The notes under the pieces: generated by a model
Databases searched by the model: none
Told to the model about the DNA's origin: nothing
What the model saw: the letters and a program-made list of their open reading frames with translations, nothing else
Made by a program: the position numbers and the translations under genes
Shown: piece by piece, positions 8,339 to 17,299 of the stretch
How positions within the stretch are numbered: position 1 is the first letter of the stretch
Layout: the number at the start of each line of letters is the position of its first letter
From: Leptospiraceae bacterium
GTDB lineage: Bacteria; Spirochaetota; Leptospiria; Leptospirales; Leptospiraceae
Reading direction: 5' to 3'
NCBI GenBank assembly: GCA_016708435.1
Contig: JADJFV010000034.1
Location: forward strand, 434,001-498,000
Length of the DNA: 64,000 nt

Positions 8339-10042
8339 ATGTTAAAGCTTATCAAAATCAAAGATTTCGCGCTGATCGAGTCACTCGAGATCGAACTCGA
8401 ATCGGGAATGGCTTCCATCACAGGTGAGACCGGTGTTGGAAAGTCCCTCATACTAGATGCCATCTCAAGCCTAATGGGTAGCAAGTGTAATACAATGAAT
8501 ATCCGCTCTGGCTCGAAGAAATACCAACTAGAAGCCATCTTCGATATTTCTAAGAATCCCAAAGCGAGCGATTGGCTTAACGAAAAAGGAATTGAGTCCG
8601 ATGGAAATGAAGTCTACCTCAAAAAAGAACTTTTCACAGACGGAAAATCTCGTATCCAAATTGGAGCCTCGCTTGCACCTGCACAATTTTTACGCGAGTT
8701 TGGAGTTTTACTCGCAGAAGTCCATCGCCAAAATGACCAATTATTTTTACTAGAAAAATCTATGCAAATGGAATACCTTGACACATACTCAGGATTAACC
8801 TCTCTTAAAAAAGAAGTCTCGGAGCGTTTTAAAACATACCAGACTTTAAAAAATCGCATTTCTGAAATTGATAAATCCAGTGAAGAGAAAAACCGTCGCG
8901 TTGATCTTTTGAAATATCAAATCCTAGAAATCAAAGCTGCCAGACTCGAAGAGAATGAAGAAGACGAACTTTTAAAAGACGAGCATTTACTCATTCACGG
9001 AGAAAAGGCAATGGAAAATTACAATCTAGTTGCCGAGCTACTCAGCGAAGGAGAGGATAATATCCTGAAATCGTTCTCACGCATTTTAATTTCTGCTGAT
9101 AAAATTGAAAGTTTCAATAAAGACTTTGCTATTAGCCGCAGCGAACTCTATGAAATCTACGATAGACTAAAAGACATTTCACACACTGTCATTGATGAGA
9201 AAGATGAAATCTTTTTTTCTAGCGATAGGCTCAGCGTAGTTCAAAAGCGTCTCGATGAAATAAATAAACTTAAACGAAAATATGGAAAAGATATTTCCGA
9301 AATTATGAAATTTCTACAGAAGGCAGAATTAGAATTAGAGACATTAGAAATTAGCTCGGAGGAAGTTCAGTCTTTGCAGGGTGAATTAAATTCTGTTCGG
9401 GACAATTTAACTTCTCTTGCAGTTAAATTGTCTCATCTGAGAAGAGAGTCGATTTTGAAATTAGAATCCGATCTCCAAAAAGAATTTCAACTTTTGGGAA
9501 TGAAGGATGCGAAGCTACAGATTGTTATGCGCTGGGAACAAGCGATTGATGGAGAGATTACAGAGTCAGGTCGCAAATACATGATCGGAGAAAATGGACT
9601 CGATCAAATTGATTTTTACTTTTCGGCCAATCAAGGCGAGAAGCCAAGACCACTTCGTAAAATAATTTCTGGTGGAGAAATGTCTCGCGTCATGCTTGCT
9701 CTAAAAGCAATTCTTGGAAATTCTGCTGAGTCTAGACTTTTAGTATTCGATGAAATTGATGCGGGGATTGGAGGAGAAGTTGCCTACCGTGTAGCGGATA
9801 AACTCAAATCCATCTCTACAAAAAACCAAGTCTTACTTATCACACACTTACAACAAATTGCCGCTGCAAGTGATTGTCATATCAAAGTAGAGAAGGAAAT
9901 TGCAAATGGTAGAACGTTTACAACGGCTCGAAAAATTTCCAAATCAGAAAGAGCAAACGAACTCGCCAAGATGATTGCAGGCGAGCATATAACAAAAGGT
10001 GCGCTTGATCATGCGAAAGAGCTTTTAAAGAAAGCGGTTTAA
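8339..10042 (+). CDS. recN: DNA repair ATPase RecN
   Basis: SMC-like ATPase that acts early in recombinational repair of double-strand breaks, holding DNA ends together on the nucleoid. Walker A is GETGVGKS at residues 29-36. A long coiled-coil region follows (about 155-370). The ABC signature (ISGGEMSR) and Walker B (LLVFDEIDAGIGGE), followed by the switch His in LLITHL, are in the C-terminal third. Length (567 residues) is usual for the family. The start is well supported by AAGGAGA seven bases before ATG 8339. Its TAA overlaps the stop of convergent lysA within a shared TTAA. No LexA-like operator was recognised upstream. Confidence 0.95.
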   Translation: MLKLIKIKDFALIESLEIELESGMASITGETGVGKSLILDAISSLMGSKCNTMNIRSGSKKYQLEAIFDISKNPKASDWLNEKGIESDGNEVYLKKELFTDGKSRIQIGASLAPAQFLREFGVLLAEVHRQNDQLFLLEKSMQMEYLDTYSGLTSLKKEVSERFKTYQTLKNRISEIDKSSEEKNRRVDLLKYQILEIKAARLEENEEDELLKDEHLLIHGEKAMENYNLVAELLSEGEDNILKSFSRILISADKIESFNKDFAISRSELYEIYDRLKDISHTVIDEKDEIFFSSDRLSVVQKRLDEINKLKRKYGKDISEIMKFLQKAELELETLEISSEEVQSLQGELNSVRDNLTSLAVKLSHLRRESILKLESDLQKEFQLLGMKDAKLQIVMRWEQAIDGEITESGRKYMIGENGLDQIDFYFSANQGEKPRPLRKIISGGEMSRVMLALKAILGNSAESRLLVFDEIDAGIGGEVAYRVADKLKSISTKNQVLLITHLQQIAAASDCHIKVEKEIANGRTFTTARKISKSERANELAKMIAGEHITKGALDHAKELLKKAV

Positions 10043-11304
10043 ACTTCTACTTGAATCTCATTTTGCATAATCTGTGTTAGCTCCTGGCGTTTGCGGATTA
10101 ACACAGATTTGCCGTTTGTTTGAATTAACACTTCTGCAGTTTCTGGATAAGAATTGTAATTCTTAGTAGACATTCCAGCGCAATAGGCACCGGTTCCTTC
10201 CATTACGATAAAGTCGCCGATATTTGCTTCGTGCATTGTGCGATTTTCCGGTGCACCGCCTTCTTTTTGTGTAAAAATATCACCACTCTCACAGCAATGA
10301 CCGACAACTACATAATCTTTTACTGAGGTAGGAGTATCACCATTAGCCGTAACAGTTATAAGTGGATGACGGGAACCGTAGAGAGAAGGGCGGGTGTTTG
10401 AATCCATGCCTGTATCTAGTTTTATAAATTCAAATCCTTTCGAGCCTGTGTTTACTTTATCCACAACTCGACTGATGATAGAGCCACAGAGTGCCATCAT
10501 ATGGGTTCCAGGTTCGATTTCTAATTTTAGTTTGCGTCCGTGTTTTTTGTAAAACTCGATAAATAATTCTTTTACTGGCTGCCCGATTTTTTGCAGGTCA
10601 GTAGTTTTTTCATCGAGCATTCTTCCTACTTTAAATCCACCGCCGAGATTAACAGTCATACACTCCGGAAACATTTCTGCATACTCTAGTGTATAATGTG
10701 ACACTGCTCTCCAAACTTCTGGGTCACTTCCTGAACCAATATGTGTATGAACCTTTGTAATTTTTAAATTGTATTTCTCACGGATTTTTTTTACTTCCTC
10801 CATGTATTCAAACCAAATTCCGAAAGAAGAAGTTGCTCCGCCTACATCGGTTTTTTGAGTCGAGCCACTTCCAAGTCCAGGATTGATTCGAATTGAAACC
10901 TCTTTGCCTGCGAATAACTTACCGTAAGCCTCAAGTTGATGCAAGGAACAGGCATTGTAAAAAATTCCCTTTTCCACAACTGCTTTTAGATTTGGGGATA
11001 GTTCTTGGGAGGTAAGCATAATTTCTTCTGGTTTAAATCCAATCGCGAGTGCTCTCTCTACTTCATAGATAGAGCTTGCATCAATATGAATTCCTTTTCT
11101 TCTCATGATCTTAAGAATTGTTGCGTTAGGATTTGCTTTCATCGCATAACGCGCAGTTAACCCATATTCATTTGGAAACGCGAGAGCTATATCGCAACGC
11201 TTTTCAATTTCAGCTTGTGAATATACAAAGACTGGACTTCCAAATTCATTTGCAATGTGTCTTACTGCTTCGGGTGTTAAAAATTTCAGTTGTTCTAATT
11301 CCAT
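10039..11304 (-). CDS. lysA: Diaminopimelate decarboxylase
   Basis: PLP enzyme of the last step of lysine synthesis, converting meso-diaminopimelate to L-lysine and CO2 in the cytoplasm. The fold-III barrel carries the PLP lysine at Lys56 in ARYAMKANPN. Other family marks are GIHIDASSIYEVE, HTHIGSGSDP (glycine-rich phosphate region), NLGGGF, EPGTH and the partner-subunit active-site motif CCESGD. 421 residues is normal for LysA. A Shine-Dalgarno-like AAGG lies upstream of the ATG. The gene sits 18 bp downstream of the aldehyde dehydrogenase on the same strand, so the two may be co-transcribed. Orn/Arg decarboxylases share the fold, but the CESGD motif and domain pattern favour LysA. Confidence 0.92.
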   Translation of the reverse strand: MELEQLKFLTPEAVRHIANEFGSPVFVYSQAEIEKRCDIALAFPNEYGLTARYAMKANPNATILKIMRRKGIHIDASSIYEVERALAIGFKPEEIMLTSQELSPNLKAVVEKGIFYNACSLHQLEAYGKLFAGKEVSIRINPGLGSGSTQKTDVGGATSSFGIWFEYMEEVKKIREKYNLKITKVHTHIGSGSDPEVWRAVSHYTLEYAEMFPECMTVNLGGGFKVGRMLDEKTTDLQKIGQPVKELFIEFYKKHGRKLKLEIEPGTHMMALCGSIISRVVDKVNTGSKGFEFIKLDTGMDSNTRPSLYGSRHPLITVTANGDTPTSVKDYVVVGHCCESGDIFTQKEGGAPENRTMHEANIGDFIVMEGTGAYCAGMSTKNYNSYPETAEVLIQTNGKSVLIRKRQELTQIMQNEIQVEV

Positions 11305-11322
11305 ATTTGCTAGCCTTGCTTT

Positions 11323-12795
11323 TTATAAATAATTTGTCATGAAATCCACAAATGACTTCGTTGTTTTTGTATAAGGTGGAAAAAGCATTTTTAACAAAGT
11401 AAGTTTTGAAACTTTTAAAACTGCTCTTTCATGAGAAAATGTTTTGAATCCAAAATGACCGTGGTAATTTCCAATTCCACTATGATTGACTCCACCGAAC
11501 GGCAACTCAGGATTACCCAGATGAGCAATCACTCCATTAATTACAACTCCACCGGAGGATGTATTCTTTAGAATTTTATCAATGGCTTTGCTATCTTCGC
11601 TGAATATGTAAAGAGATAAAGGCTTGTTTTTACTCTGAACAATTGCAATTGCTTCCTCTAAAGTTTTAAAAGATAGGACAGGAAGAATTGGTCCGAAAAT
11701 TTCTTCTTGCATAACTGAAGAATCAAGTGTCACATTGGAAAGAATGGTTGGTGATATATAACGTTCTTCTGCTTTGCAGTCTCCGCCTAATTCCAATTTG
11801 GCGCCTTGCTTGATACTAGAATTGATAGTTTCTTTAAGTCGTTCAAAGTTTGAATCATTTACTATCCGGCAAAAATCGGGGCTCTTATGCCAATCTTCTG
11901 CTGTTTGCCCATAGAATTTTTTTATCTGCTCTTTTGCGGAATCTATGAACTTAGCATACTTTGATTCGTGAACTAGAACGTAGTCAACGCCAACGCAGGT
12001 TTGTCCTCCATTTAGAACTTTCCCCCAAACTACTTTCCCAACTGAATCATCCAAATCAGCAGACTCGTCAATGATTACTGGTGATTTGCCGCCAAGCTCC
12101 AAAGTGACTGAAGTAAGATTCTTCGCTGCCAATTCCATAATCATGGTACCTACAGAAGTGCTTCCTGTAAAGAAAATGTGATCGTATGGTTTTTCTAAAA
12201 GGGCAGATGCGGTCTCTCTATCTGCACTCGCGACATAGACTTCATTCTCATCAAAGATTTCATTTAATATTTTCTTTGTAACTGCTGCGGTATGCTTCGT
12301 GTTATTCGACGGTTTTATCATTATGCAATTCCCGGCAGCAATTGCCGCAACAAGTGGACTTCCAATTAAGTTGAACGGATAATTCCACGGACCAATAATG
12401 AGAACAATTCCTTTCGGCTCATAGATAATTTGGCTTGAACTAGGAAATAAAGAAAGAGGAGTTCCTACTTTCAAAGGTCTCATCCAGGACTTTAGATGAG
12501 CAATCGCATCTTTAATTTCAGAAATCACGGGCATGATTTCTGTTAAATCAACTTCCTGTGGACTTTTTCGAAAGTCTTTATATAATGCATCTCTCAATTC
12601 TTGCGCATACTTCTCAACTTGAGACTTGAATTTCTTTAGCTTCTCAATCCTCTGATTTGCATTTGTGTTAGCTATATTCCAGCGATTTTCTCTTTGTAAT
12701 CCGAAAACGCGATTAACTTCTTTCTTGTATAAACTTTCTGCTTCTTTCTTTGGCGCAATTACTGTTTCTTTTTTTTTAGAGACTCTTTTTACCAT
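11323..12795 (-). CDS. Aldehyde dehydrogenase, ALDH3-like (fatty/aromatic aldehyde type)
   Basis: NAD(P)-dependent oxidation of aldehydes to acids. Visible motifs: GPWNYPFNL (Rossmann/cofactor entry), FTGSTSVG (cofactor loop), the general-base Glu in LELGGKSP, and the nucleophile Cys267 in NGGQTCVG. The protein lacks the long C-terminal interdomain tail of ALDH1/2 types and ends with an FPPYTKTTKSF segment, as in the class 3/fatty aldehyde group; substrate is therefore likely a long-chain or aromatic aldehyde. An extra basic N-terminus of about 20 residues (VKRVSKKKETVIAPKK) precedes the catalytic fold. AGAGGGA before ATG 12795 supports the start. It may be co-transcribed with lysA. Confidence 0.88.
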   Translation of the reverse strand: MVKRVSKKKETVIAPKKEAESLYKKEVNRVFGLQRENRWNIANTNANQRIEKLKKFKSQVEKYAQELRDALYKDFRKSPQEVDLTEIMPVISEIKDAIAHLKSWMRPLKVGTPLSLFPSSSQIIYEPKGIVLIIGPWNYPFNLIGSPLVAAIAAGNCIMIKPSNNTKHTAAVTKKILNEIFDENEVYVASADRETASALLEKPYDHIFFTGSTSVGTMIMELAAKNLTSVTLELGGKSPVIIDESADLDDSVGKVVWGKVLNGGQTCVGVDYVLVHESKYAKFIDSAKEQIKKFYGQTAEDWHKSPDFCRIVNDSNFERLKETINSSIKQGAKLELGGDCKAEERYISPTILSNVTLDSSVMQEEIFGPILPVLSFKTLEEAIAIVQSKNKPLSLYIFSEDSKAIDKILKNTSSGGVVINGVIAHLGNPELPFGGVNHSGIGNYHGHFGFKTFSHERAVLKVSKLTLLKMLFPPYTKTTKSFVDFMTNYL

Positions 12796-12931
12796 TTCAT
12801 TCCCTCTTTTTCAACGCGTATTTCTAAAATTCAATTTCTTATCCTATTGTAAATACAAATTTCCCATAATTAATTGATGGTTCCTTTGATTTTTCTTTTC
12901 CTTGCTTTGGCATTAGAATTGACAGTATTGC

Positions 12932-13531
12932 ATGCCTTTGTTTAATTTTGAAATTGTGCGAGCAACGATTGCCATTTTCCCACTTCCAAATATAATTTTG
13001 TTTCCCGGTGCTTTTTTACCTCTCCACATTTTTGAATCAAGATACCGGCTAATGCTTGATTACTGCATCGAATCGGATTATGAAATGGCAATAACATCCT
13101 TGAAAGCAAATTCTCGCATCGAAAATACTTTTGGTTGGGGAAAAATCGTTCGTCATGAACCTTTAGCAGATGGTCGTGCGAACATCTTACTTGAAGGTAT
13201 GGGAATCGCAACTCTTTTGAATTTTAAATCTATCGAACCTTTCATTATAGCAGAAGTTGAAAAAGTTGAAAATGACTATTCTCATATTCAAACAGAAGAA
13301 TTCAAAGAACTTACGAACGAACTCATTCAGCTAACTAAAGATTACCTTCGAAAACTCAATGTTGAAGACGCATATATAAATGAAATCGATCGATTATCGA
13401 CTCATCCTTTTCCCGTTGAATTTATTACATCGGTTTTGAATTGTGATTTCAAGAAGAAGCAGGATATTTTAACAACGGATAATCCCTATCAGAAAGCAAT
13501 TAAACTATTGAGAATTCTGCGTGATATTTGA
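12932..13531 (+). CDS. Stand-alone Lon N-terminal (substrate-binding) domain protein
   Basis: 199 residues covering only the LON substrate-binding domain: IFPLPNIILFPGAFLPLHIFE near residues 15-35, then RYRLMLDYC, and a C-terminal helical part (LSTHPFPVEFITSVL). No AAA+ or Ser-Lys protease domain follows, and the downstream sequence is non-coding, so this is the stand-alone family rather than a truncated Lon. The function of such proteins is not established; roles in proteostasis or as adaptors have been proposed for relatives. No ribosome-binding site is visible before ATG 12932. Divergent from the aldehyde dehydrogenase. Confidence 0.85.
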   Translation: MPLFNFEIVRATIAIFPLPNIILFPGAFLPLHIFESRYRLMLDYCIESDYEMAITSLKANSRIENTFGWGKIVRHEPLADGRANILLEGMGIATLLNFKSIEPFIIAEVEKVENDYSHIQTEEFKELTNELIQLTKDYLRKLNVEDAYINEIDRLSTHPFPVEFITSVLNCDFKKKQDILTTDNPYQKAIKLLRILRDI

Positions 13532-13887
13532 GTCTTTTATTTTTTCTCCAAGATTAAGAGCGGCAAACTAGAGTTAGTCTATGATAGTTAGGTCTACCTT
13601 GGCTGGTTTAGCCGGTATTTATTTGCAAAACGGCGCCGGGGTCCCCCCCGGGGGGGGGGGGGGGGGGGCGGGAGGGGGGGGGGGGGCTTAGCTTCAATTA
13701 AAATTTTCTGCTTCGCTACTAGAAAATAATCATTTACAATTAGAATATTTCTATTTTCAAAAAAAAATTCTTTAGAGATTACTAACGTTTAGCCGACAGA
13801 GAAAAGCTTAGTTATCAAAATCATTTATACAAATCTCTCAAAAATAAATTACACTTTAAAAAAAAACGCATCACCACTATATTTTGT
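13532..13887. other. 356-bp gap with an anomalous G/C tract
   Basis: No open frame of note. The tract at 13631-13686 is described separately. The rest is ordinary AT-rich spacer. Confidence 0.5.
13631..13686. repeat. Low-complexity poly-C/poly-G tract
   Basis: C7 at 13643-13649 is followed directly by G19 (13650-13668), then c, ggg, a and G13 (13674-13686). It is starkly out of place in an AT-rich region. Probably an assembly or base-calling artefact, possibly at a contig join; a real hypervariable homopolymer is the alternative. Confidence 0.8.
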
Positions 13888-14142
13888 GTGGATTTTTTAA
13901 AAAAAGTATATTACGATTCCTACGTGGACTTTGAAACATTTAGAAACAAATTAGGTAAGAAAATAAAGAAAGAGAGAGTCGCCAGAGGGTTGACTCAGGA
14001 AGATATGGATGACGGTGACGATGGGGTTCCTCATCGGACTATGCAGAATATCGAAACCGGTAGATCTAATCCAAATCTAAGAACATTATTTCGACTGTCA
14101 AAGAGAATGGATATATCTGTCAGTGATTTAATGGATGTATGA
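13888..14142 (+). CDS. Small XRE-family helix-turn-helix regulator
   Basis: 84 residues, nearly all one Cro/CI-type HTH domain: LGKKIKKERVARGLTQEDM (helices 1-2), an Asp-rich turn (DDGDDG), HRTMQNIETGRSNPNLRTL (recognition helix and helix 4) and ISVSDLMDV at the end. The two acidic clusters in the usual turn are unusual. The start is uncertain: GTG 13888 has no Shine-Dalgarno sequence, and another in-frame GTG is at 13924. The gene stands alone after the poly-G tract and converges with the PAS kinase. It could regulate a neighbour or itself; no operator was identified. Confidence 0.75.
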   Translation: MDFLKKVYYDSYVDFETFRNKLGKKIKKERVARGLTQEDMDDGDDGVPHRTMQNIETGRSNPNLRTLFRLSKRMDISVSDLMDV

Positions 14143-14160
14143 ATAAGGCTTAGTCTTTCT

Positions 14161-14193
14161 CCCTTTCTGTTCTGATATCAAGAGCAGAAAGGG
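14161..14193. terminator. Hairpin between convergent genes
   Basis: CCCTTTCTGTTCT (14161-14173) pairs with AGAGCAGAAAGGG (14181-14193), 12 of 13 bases, around a 7-base loop. It lies between the XRE gene and the PAS kinase stop. There is no clear T tract on either side, so termination is inferred from position. Confidence 0.45.
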
Positions 14194-14224
14194 ATATATT
14201 GAATATACTGAAAAGATTAAGATA

Positions 14225-16540
14225 TTATTTCGCAAGGGGTAAGGTAAAGCTAAAAGTGCTTCCTTTGCCAAGTTCACTCTTTACGTGAATTTTGCCATGC
14301 TGTTTTTCGATGAATTCCTTGCATAGTATTAGTCCGAGTCCAGTGCCCTTTTCATTATCAGTTCCCATTTTCGTAAACTTGGAGTCAATTCTGAAAAGCT
14401 TATCAAGATTATCAGCTTTAATTCCTGTTCCTGTGTCAGAAATAGATATTTCAAGAAAATCATCCAATCGAGTTGCGGATAATTTTATTCTCCCATTAAA
14501 ATAACTAAATTTGATAGCATTGCCAATTAAATTTCGAAGAATCGTGCTAAAAAGCGATTGATCAGCAAACACATGTATTCCGTCTTCCAAATCTTTTTCT
14601 ATTACTATTTGTTTCTTGAATGCGCTCCCAATTAAGACCTGAAGAGTCGAATCTACGATGTCATTCACTGAGATGCTTTGCGGTCTGTAACTAATTTCCC
14701 CAGTTTGAGCCTTAGCCCATTGCATTAAGTTTTCTAAAAGAGAATAGGCTGATTTGGAAGAAGCATTGATTAACCTAGCAAAATTAGCGATTTCTTCTAT
14801 CCGATGGTTTTCATCTTCGAGTATTTTGGATTCCATCATTTCTGAAAGGCCGATTATCCCTGCAAACGGATTACGAAGATCATGCGCTATGATGTTGAAA
14901 AATTTATCCTTAGTTGCATTAAGAGACTTTAGTGATTCTGTATATTCAATTAATCTTGCATAATTTTTTTTTGCTTCGGAAATATCTGAAACAATTGCGA
15001 TATGATATTTGCTTTCATTACCGTCCAACTCAAGTGGAACATAGATTAAATTGACCCATATAATACTTCCATCTTTTCTAATGTATCGATTCTCCATTGT
15101 GACTAATTGCGTTTTGCCGTCGATTAGAAGGTGAAGTTTATCTAGGTTTTCAAATAAATCATCGGGATGGGTTATATCCAGAAAGCTAAGCGATCGGATT
15201 TCATCCATAGACAAGTTCAGTATTTCGCAATATTTCGGGTTAATCTGTATAAACCTACCAGAACTAGATTCAAGTAAAGCAATGCCTACCGGAACTCTTT
15301 CAAAAATCGTACTAAATTTAATCTCACTGTACCTAGATTCATTCTCTATCTTTTTTCTTTTCGTAATTTCTTCTGCCTTAAAGATAACGCCGATTACTTC
15401 GCCTAAATTGTTTTTAATTGGAGCATATTGTAGTTTGAACCAGTGTATATCTTTATCTACATAAAAACTTTGTTCAAAAAAGCATTGTTGTCCACTAAAC
15501 GCCAAATTATAATTATCCTCGAATATTTTAAAATCTTTCTCCGATAATAAATCTAAAATTGAAATTCCAATACCAATTTTGAAATTGAATATTAACTTAG
15601 CCTGTTCATACGCCAATTGATTAAAAAATTGAATTTTTCGTTCTTTGTCAATGAATAGAATTGCTTCATCGCTATTATCAAGAACAGCGCGCATGTTCGC
15701 TTCTGATATAATTAGCGTTTGCTCCATTTTCTTTCTGTCAGTGATATCTCTTACGATTGCTTGAATGCGACCGTCTTCTAAAATTTTTCCATTTATCTCT
15801 GTGAAAATAGTAGTTCCATCTTTTCGAAGGAGGCGTCTTTCCGACAATACGGGATTGCCTTTTAATACTTCCGCGTAACGCAACGGGTTTTCTTGTAAAT
15901 CTTCAGGCAAAATTAAATCCTGAACATGTTTCTCTAATAATTCTTCTCGAGAATAGCCTAACATTTGACAGGCTTTTGCATTTACTTCGACATATTTCTG
16001 ATTAGCATTCGCAATGAAAATTCCATCAACTGCTTGTTCCATTAAGGTTCTATACTTCGATTCTTTTATCTTCAATTCCGTCTCAGTATTTCTTTGCTCA
16101 GTTATATCTATAAAACTAATTGCAATTTCTTTAAGATTTCCTTCTGAATCAAAAGACGGAGAGCCATTTACCTGTAACCAAACTGTGTCATTGGTAGTCG
16201 GACGAGATACTCCAATAATTTGATTGTAGATAGGCTTAAGAGTATTCTTGATTCGGTGAACGGGATACATTTCAAGCGGACAAATTCTATTATCCTCTAA
16301 AATAAAATGCCATGCAGGGTCAATACTTAGTTTGCCGCGCATTTGTTCATCTGCAAGTCCGAGCAATTCAGCAGCTCTCATATTATTCATGAGTATAGAA
16401 GTATCAGGAGCATGTATTACAACTCCAGCGTGTAGATTTTCGAGTAAACCGCGATAGCGCTGCTCACTTTCACGGAGAGCTTTCTTTAGTTTTGCTTCAT
16501 TTACAACAGTGTGATCGGAAAATTTACTATGATCTGTCAA
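14225..16540 (-). CDS. Cytosolic multi-PAS sensor histidine kinase
   Basis: 771 residues with no membrane segment. Four PAS domains follow one another at about 22-145, 150-270, 275-395 and 400-525; several end in the PAC-like 'DITE/DITD/DISE' sequence. The HisKA domain carries the phospho-acceptor His553 in NIIAHDLRNPF, and the HATPase domain has N box (NLIGNAIKF), G1 (DTGTGI) and G2 (GTGLGL). It should autophosphorylate in response to a small molecule, redox or light signal bound by PAS; no ligand can be assigned. No receiver domain is attached; the partner regulator is not next door. The start is TTG at 16540, set by AAGGAGG nine bases upstream; no nearby ATG has such a site. Confidence 0.9.
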   Translation of the reverse strand: MTDHSKFSDHTVVNEAKLKKALRESEQRYRGLLENLHAGVVIHAPDTSILMNNMRAAELLGLADEQMRGKLSIDPAWHFILEDNRICPLEMYPVHRIKNTLKPIYNQIIGVSRPTTNDTVWLQVNGSPSFDSEGNLKEIAISFIDITEQRNTETELKIKESKYRTLMEQAVDGIFIANANQKYVEVNAKACQMLGYSREELLEKHVQDLILPEDLQENPLRYAEVLKGNPVLSERRLLRKDGTTIFTEINGKILEDGRIQAIVRDITDRKKMEQTLIISEANMRAVLDNSDEAILFIDKERKIQFFNQLAYEQAKLIFNFKIGIGISILDLLSEKDFKIFEDNYNLAFSGQQCFFEQSFYVDKDIHWFKLQYAPIKNNLGEVIGVIFKAEEITKRKKIENESRYSEIKFSTIFERVPVGIALLESSSGRFIQINPKYCEILNLSMDEIRSLSFLDITHPDDLFENLDKLHLLIDGKTQLVTMENRYIRKDGSIIWVNLIYVPLELDGNESKYHIAIVSDISEAKKNYARLIEYTESLKSLNATKDKFFNIIAHDLRNPFAGIIGLSEMMESKILEDENHRIEEIANFARLINASSKSAYSLLENLMQWAKAQTGEISYRPQSISVNDIVDSTLQVLIGSAFKKQIVIEKDLEDGIHVFADQSLFSTILRNLIGNAIKFSYFNGRIKLSATRLDDFLEISISDTGTGIKADNLDKLFRIDSKFTKMGTDNEKGTGLGLILCKEFIEKQHGKIHVKSELGKGSTFSFTLPLAK

Positions 16541-16782
16541 AGTTTAACCTCCTTGAAGAATTCTCATGAGATTTATATTATTTTATGACCATTTTTAGTG
16601 TTCCTTTTTTTTTATAGCAAGAGCATTTTATGGGTTTACAAGATGATATTTATCCTCTTTTTACACAAGGAGAGCTTATTTGCATTTAATTATTGCTCAG
16701 ATAAAAAATGTCTTTACAAATTCAGAATTTACTATATAAGGTCAACTTCTTGCTGAGCATTCATAGATATTTTGGAGGAATC

Positions 16783-17109
16783 ATGGAACTGAAATTTAGA
16801 GAAAAAGGTAAACACAAGATTGTTCGACTAATTGGGAGCATGGACATTTATACAGCATCAAAGGTAAAAAAGGAAATCACACAAATCATTGATGATGAAG
16901 AATGCGAGTCCGTTGTGTTTGACATGTCAGAAGTTCATCATATGGACTCATCTGGAATCGCTTTATTAGCGAACATTCAAAAGAAAATGAAGTCGAGTGG
17001 GAATAAATTTGGGCTTTTATCACCAACTAATGATATTATGGGTGTATTGAAGCTTTCTTCCTTGGATACATTTTTTACAATTCATAAAACTGACAATGAT
17101 ATAAAATAG
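16783..17109 (+). CDS. STAS-domain anti-sigma factor antagonist
   Basis: 108 residues forming one STAS domain. Anti-anti-sigma proteins of this type bind an anti-sigma kinase and are switched by phosphorylation of a serine in the MDSSGIA motif (Ser56/Ser57 here) and dephosphorylation by PP2C/SpoIIE phosphatases. The start is ATG 16783, with TTGGAGGA ideally placed at 16772-16779. The same frame is open upstream to 16708, but that extension lacks a ribosome-binding site and is not family-like. The gene stands alone, between a PAS kinase and a tRNA. The SpoIIE-type phosphatase at 2.7 kb is a plausible but unproven partner. Confidence 0.9.
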   Translation: MELKFREKGKHKIVRLIGSMDIYTASKVKKEITQIIDDEECESVVFDMSEVHHMDSSGIALLANIQKKMKSSGNKFGLLSPTNDIMGVLKLSSLDTFFTIHKTDNDIK

Positions 17110-17160
17110 ACTGTAATTATTTGGGAATTAAAAGAAATTTTAGTTTAGTTGGGAAGTTTT

Positions 17161-17242
<82 letters not shown>

Positions 17243-17299
17243 ATGAATACTATAATTTAGCGTTTGACTTTTATGTCAAATGGTAAATAGCTTATTAGA

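Noticed and set aside
13674..13686. Phase-variable promoter at the poly-G tract
   Set aside because: No promoter elements or open frame adjoin it; an artefact is the simpler reading.
16708..16782. N-terminal extension of the STAS protein
   Set aside because: The strong GGAGG before ATG 16783 fixes the start.
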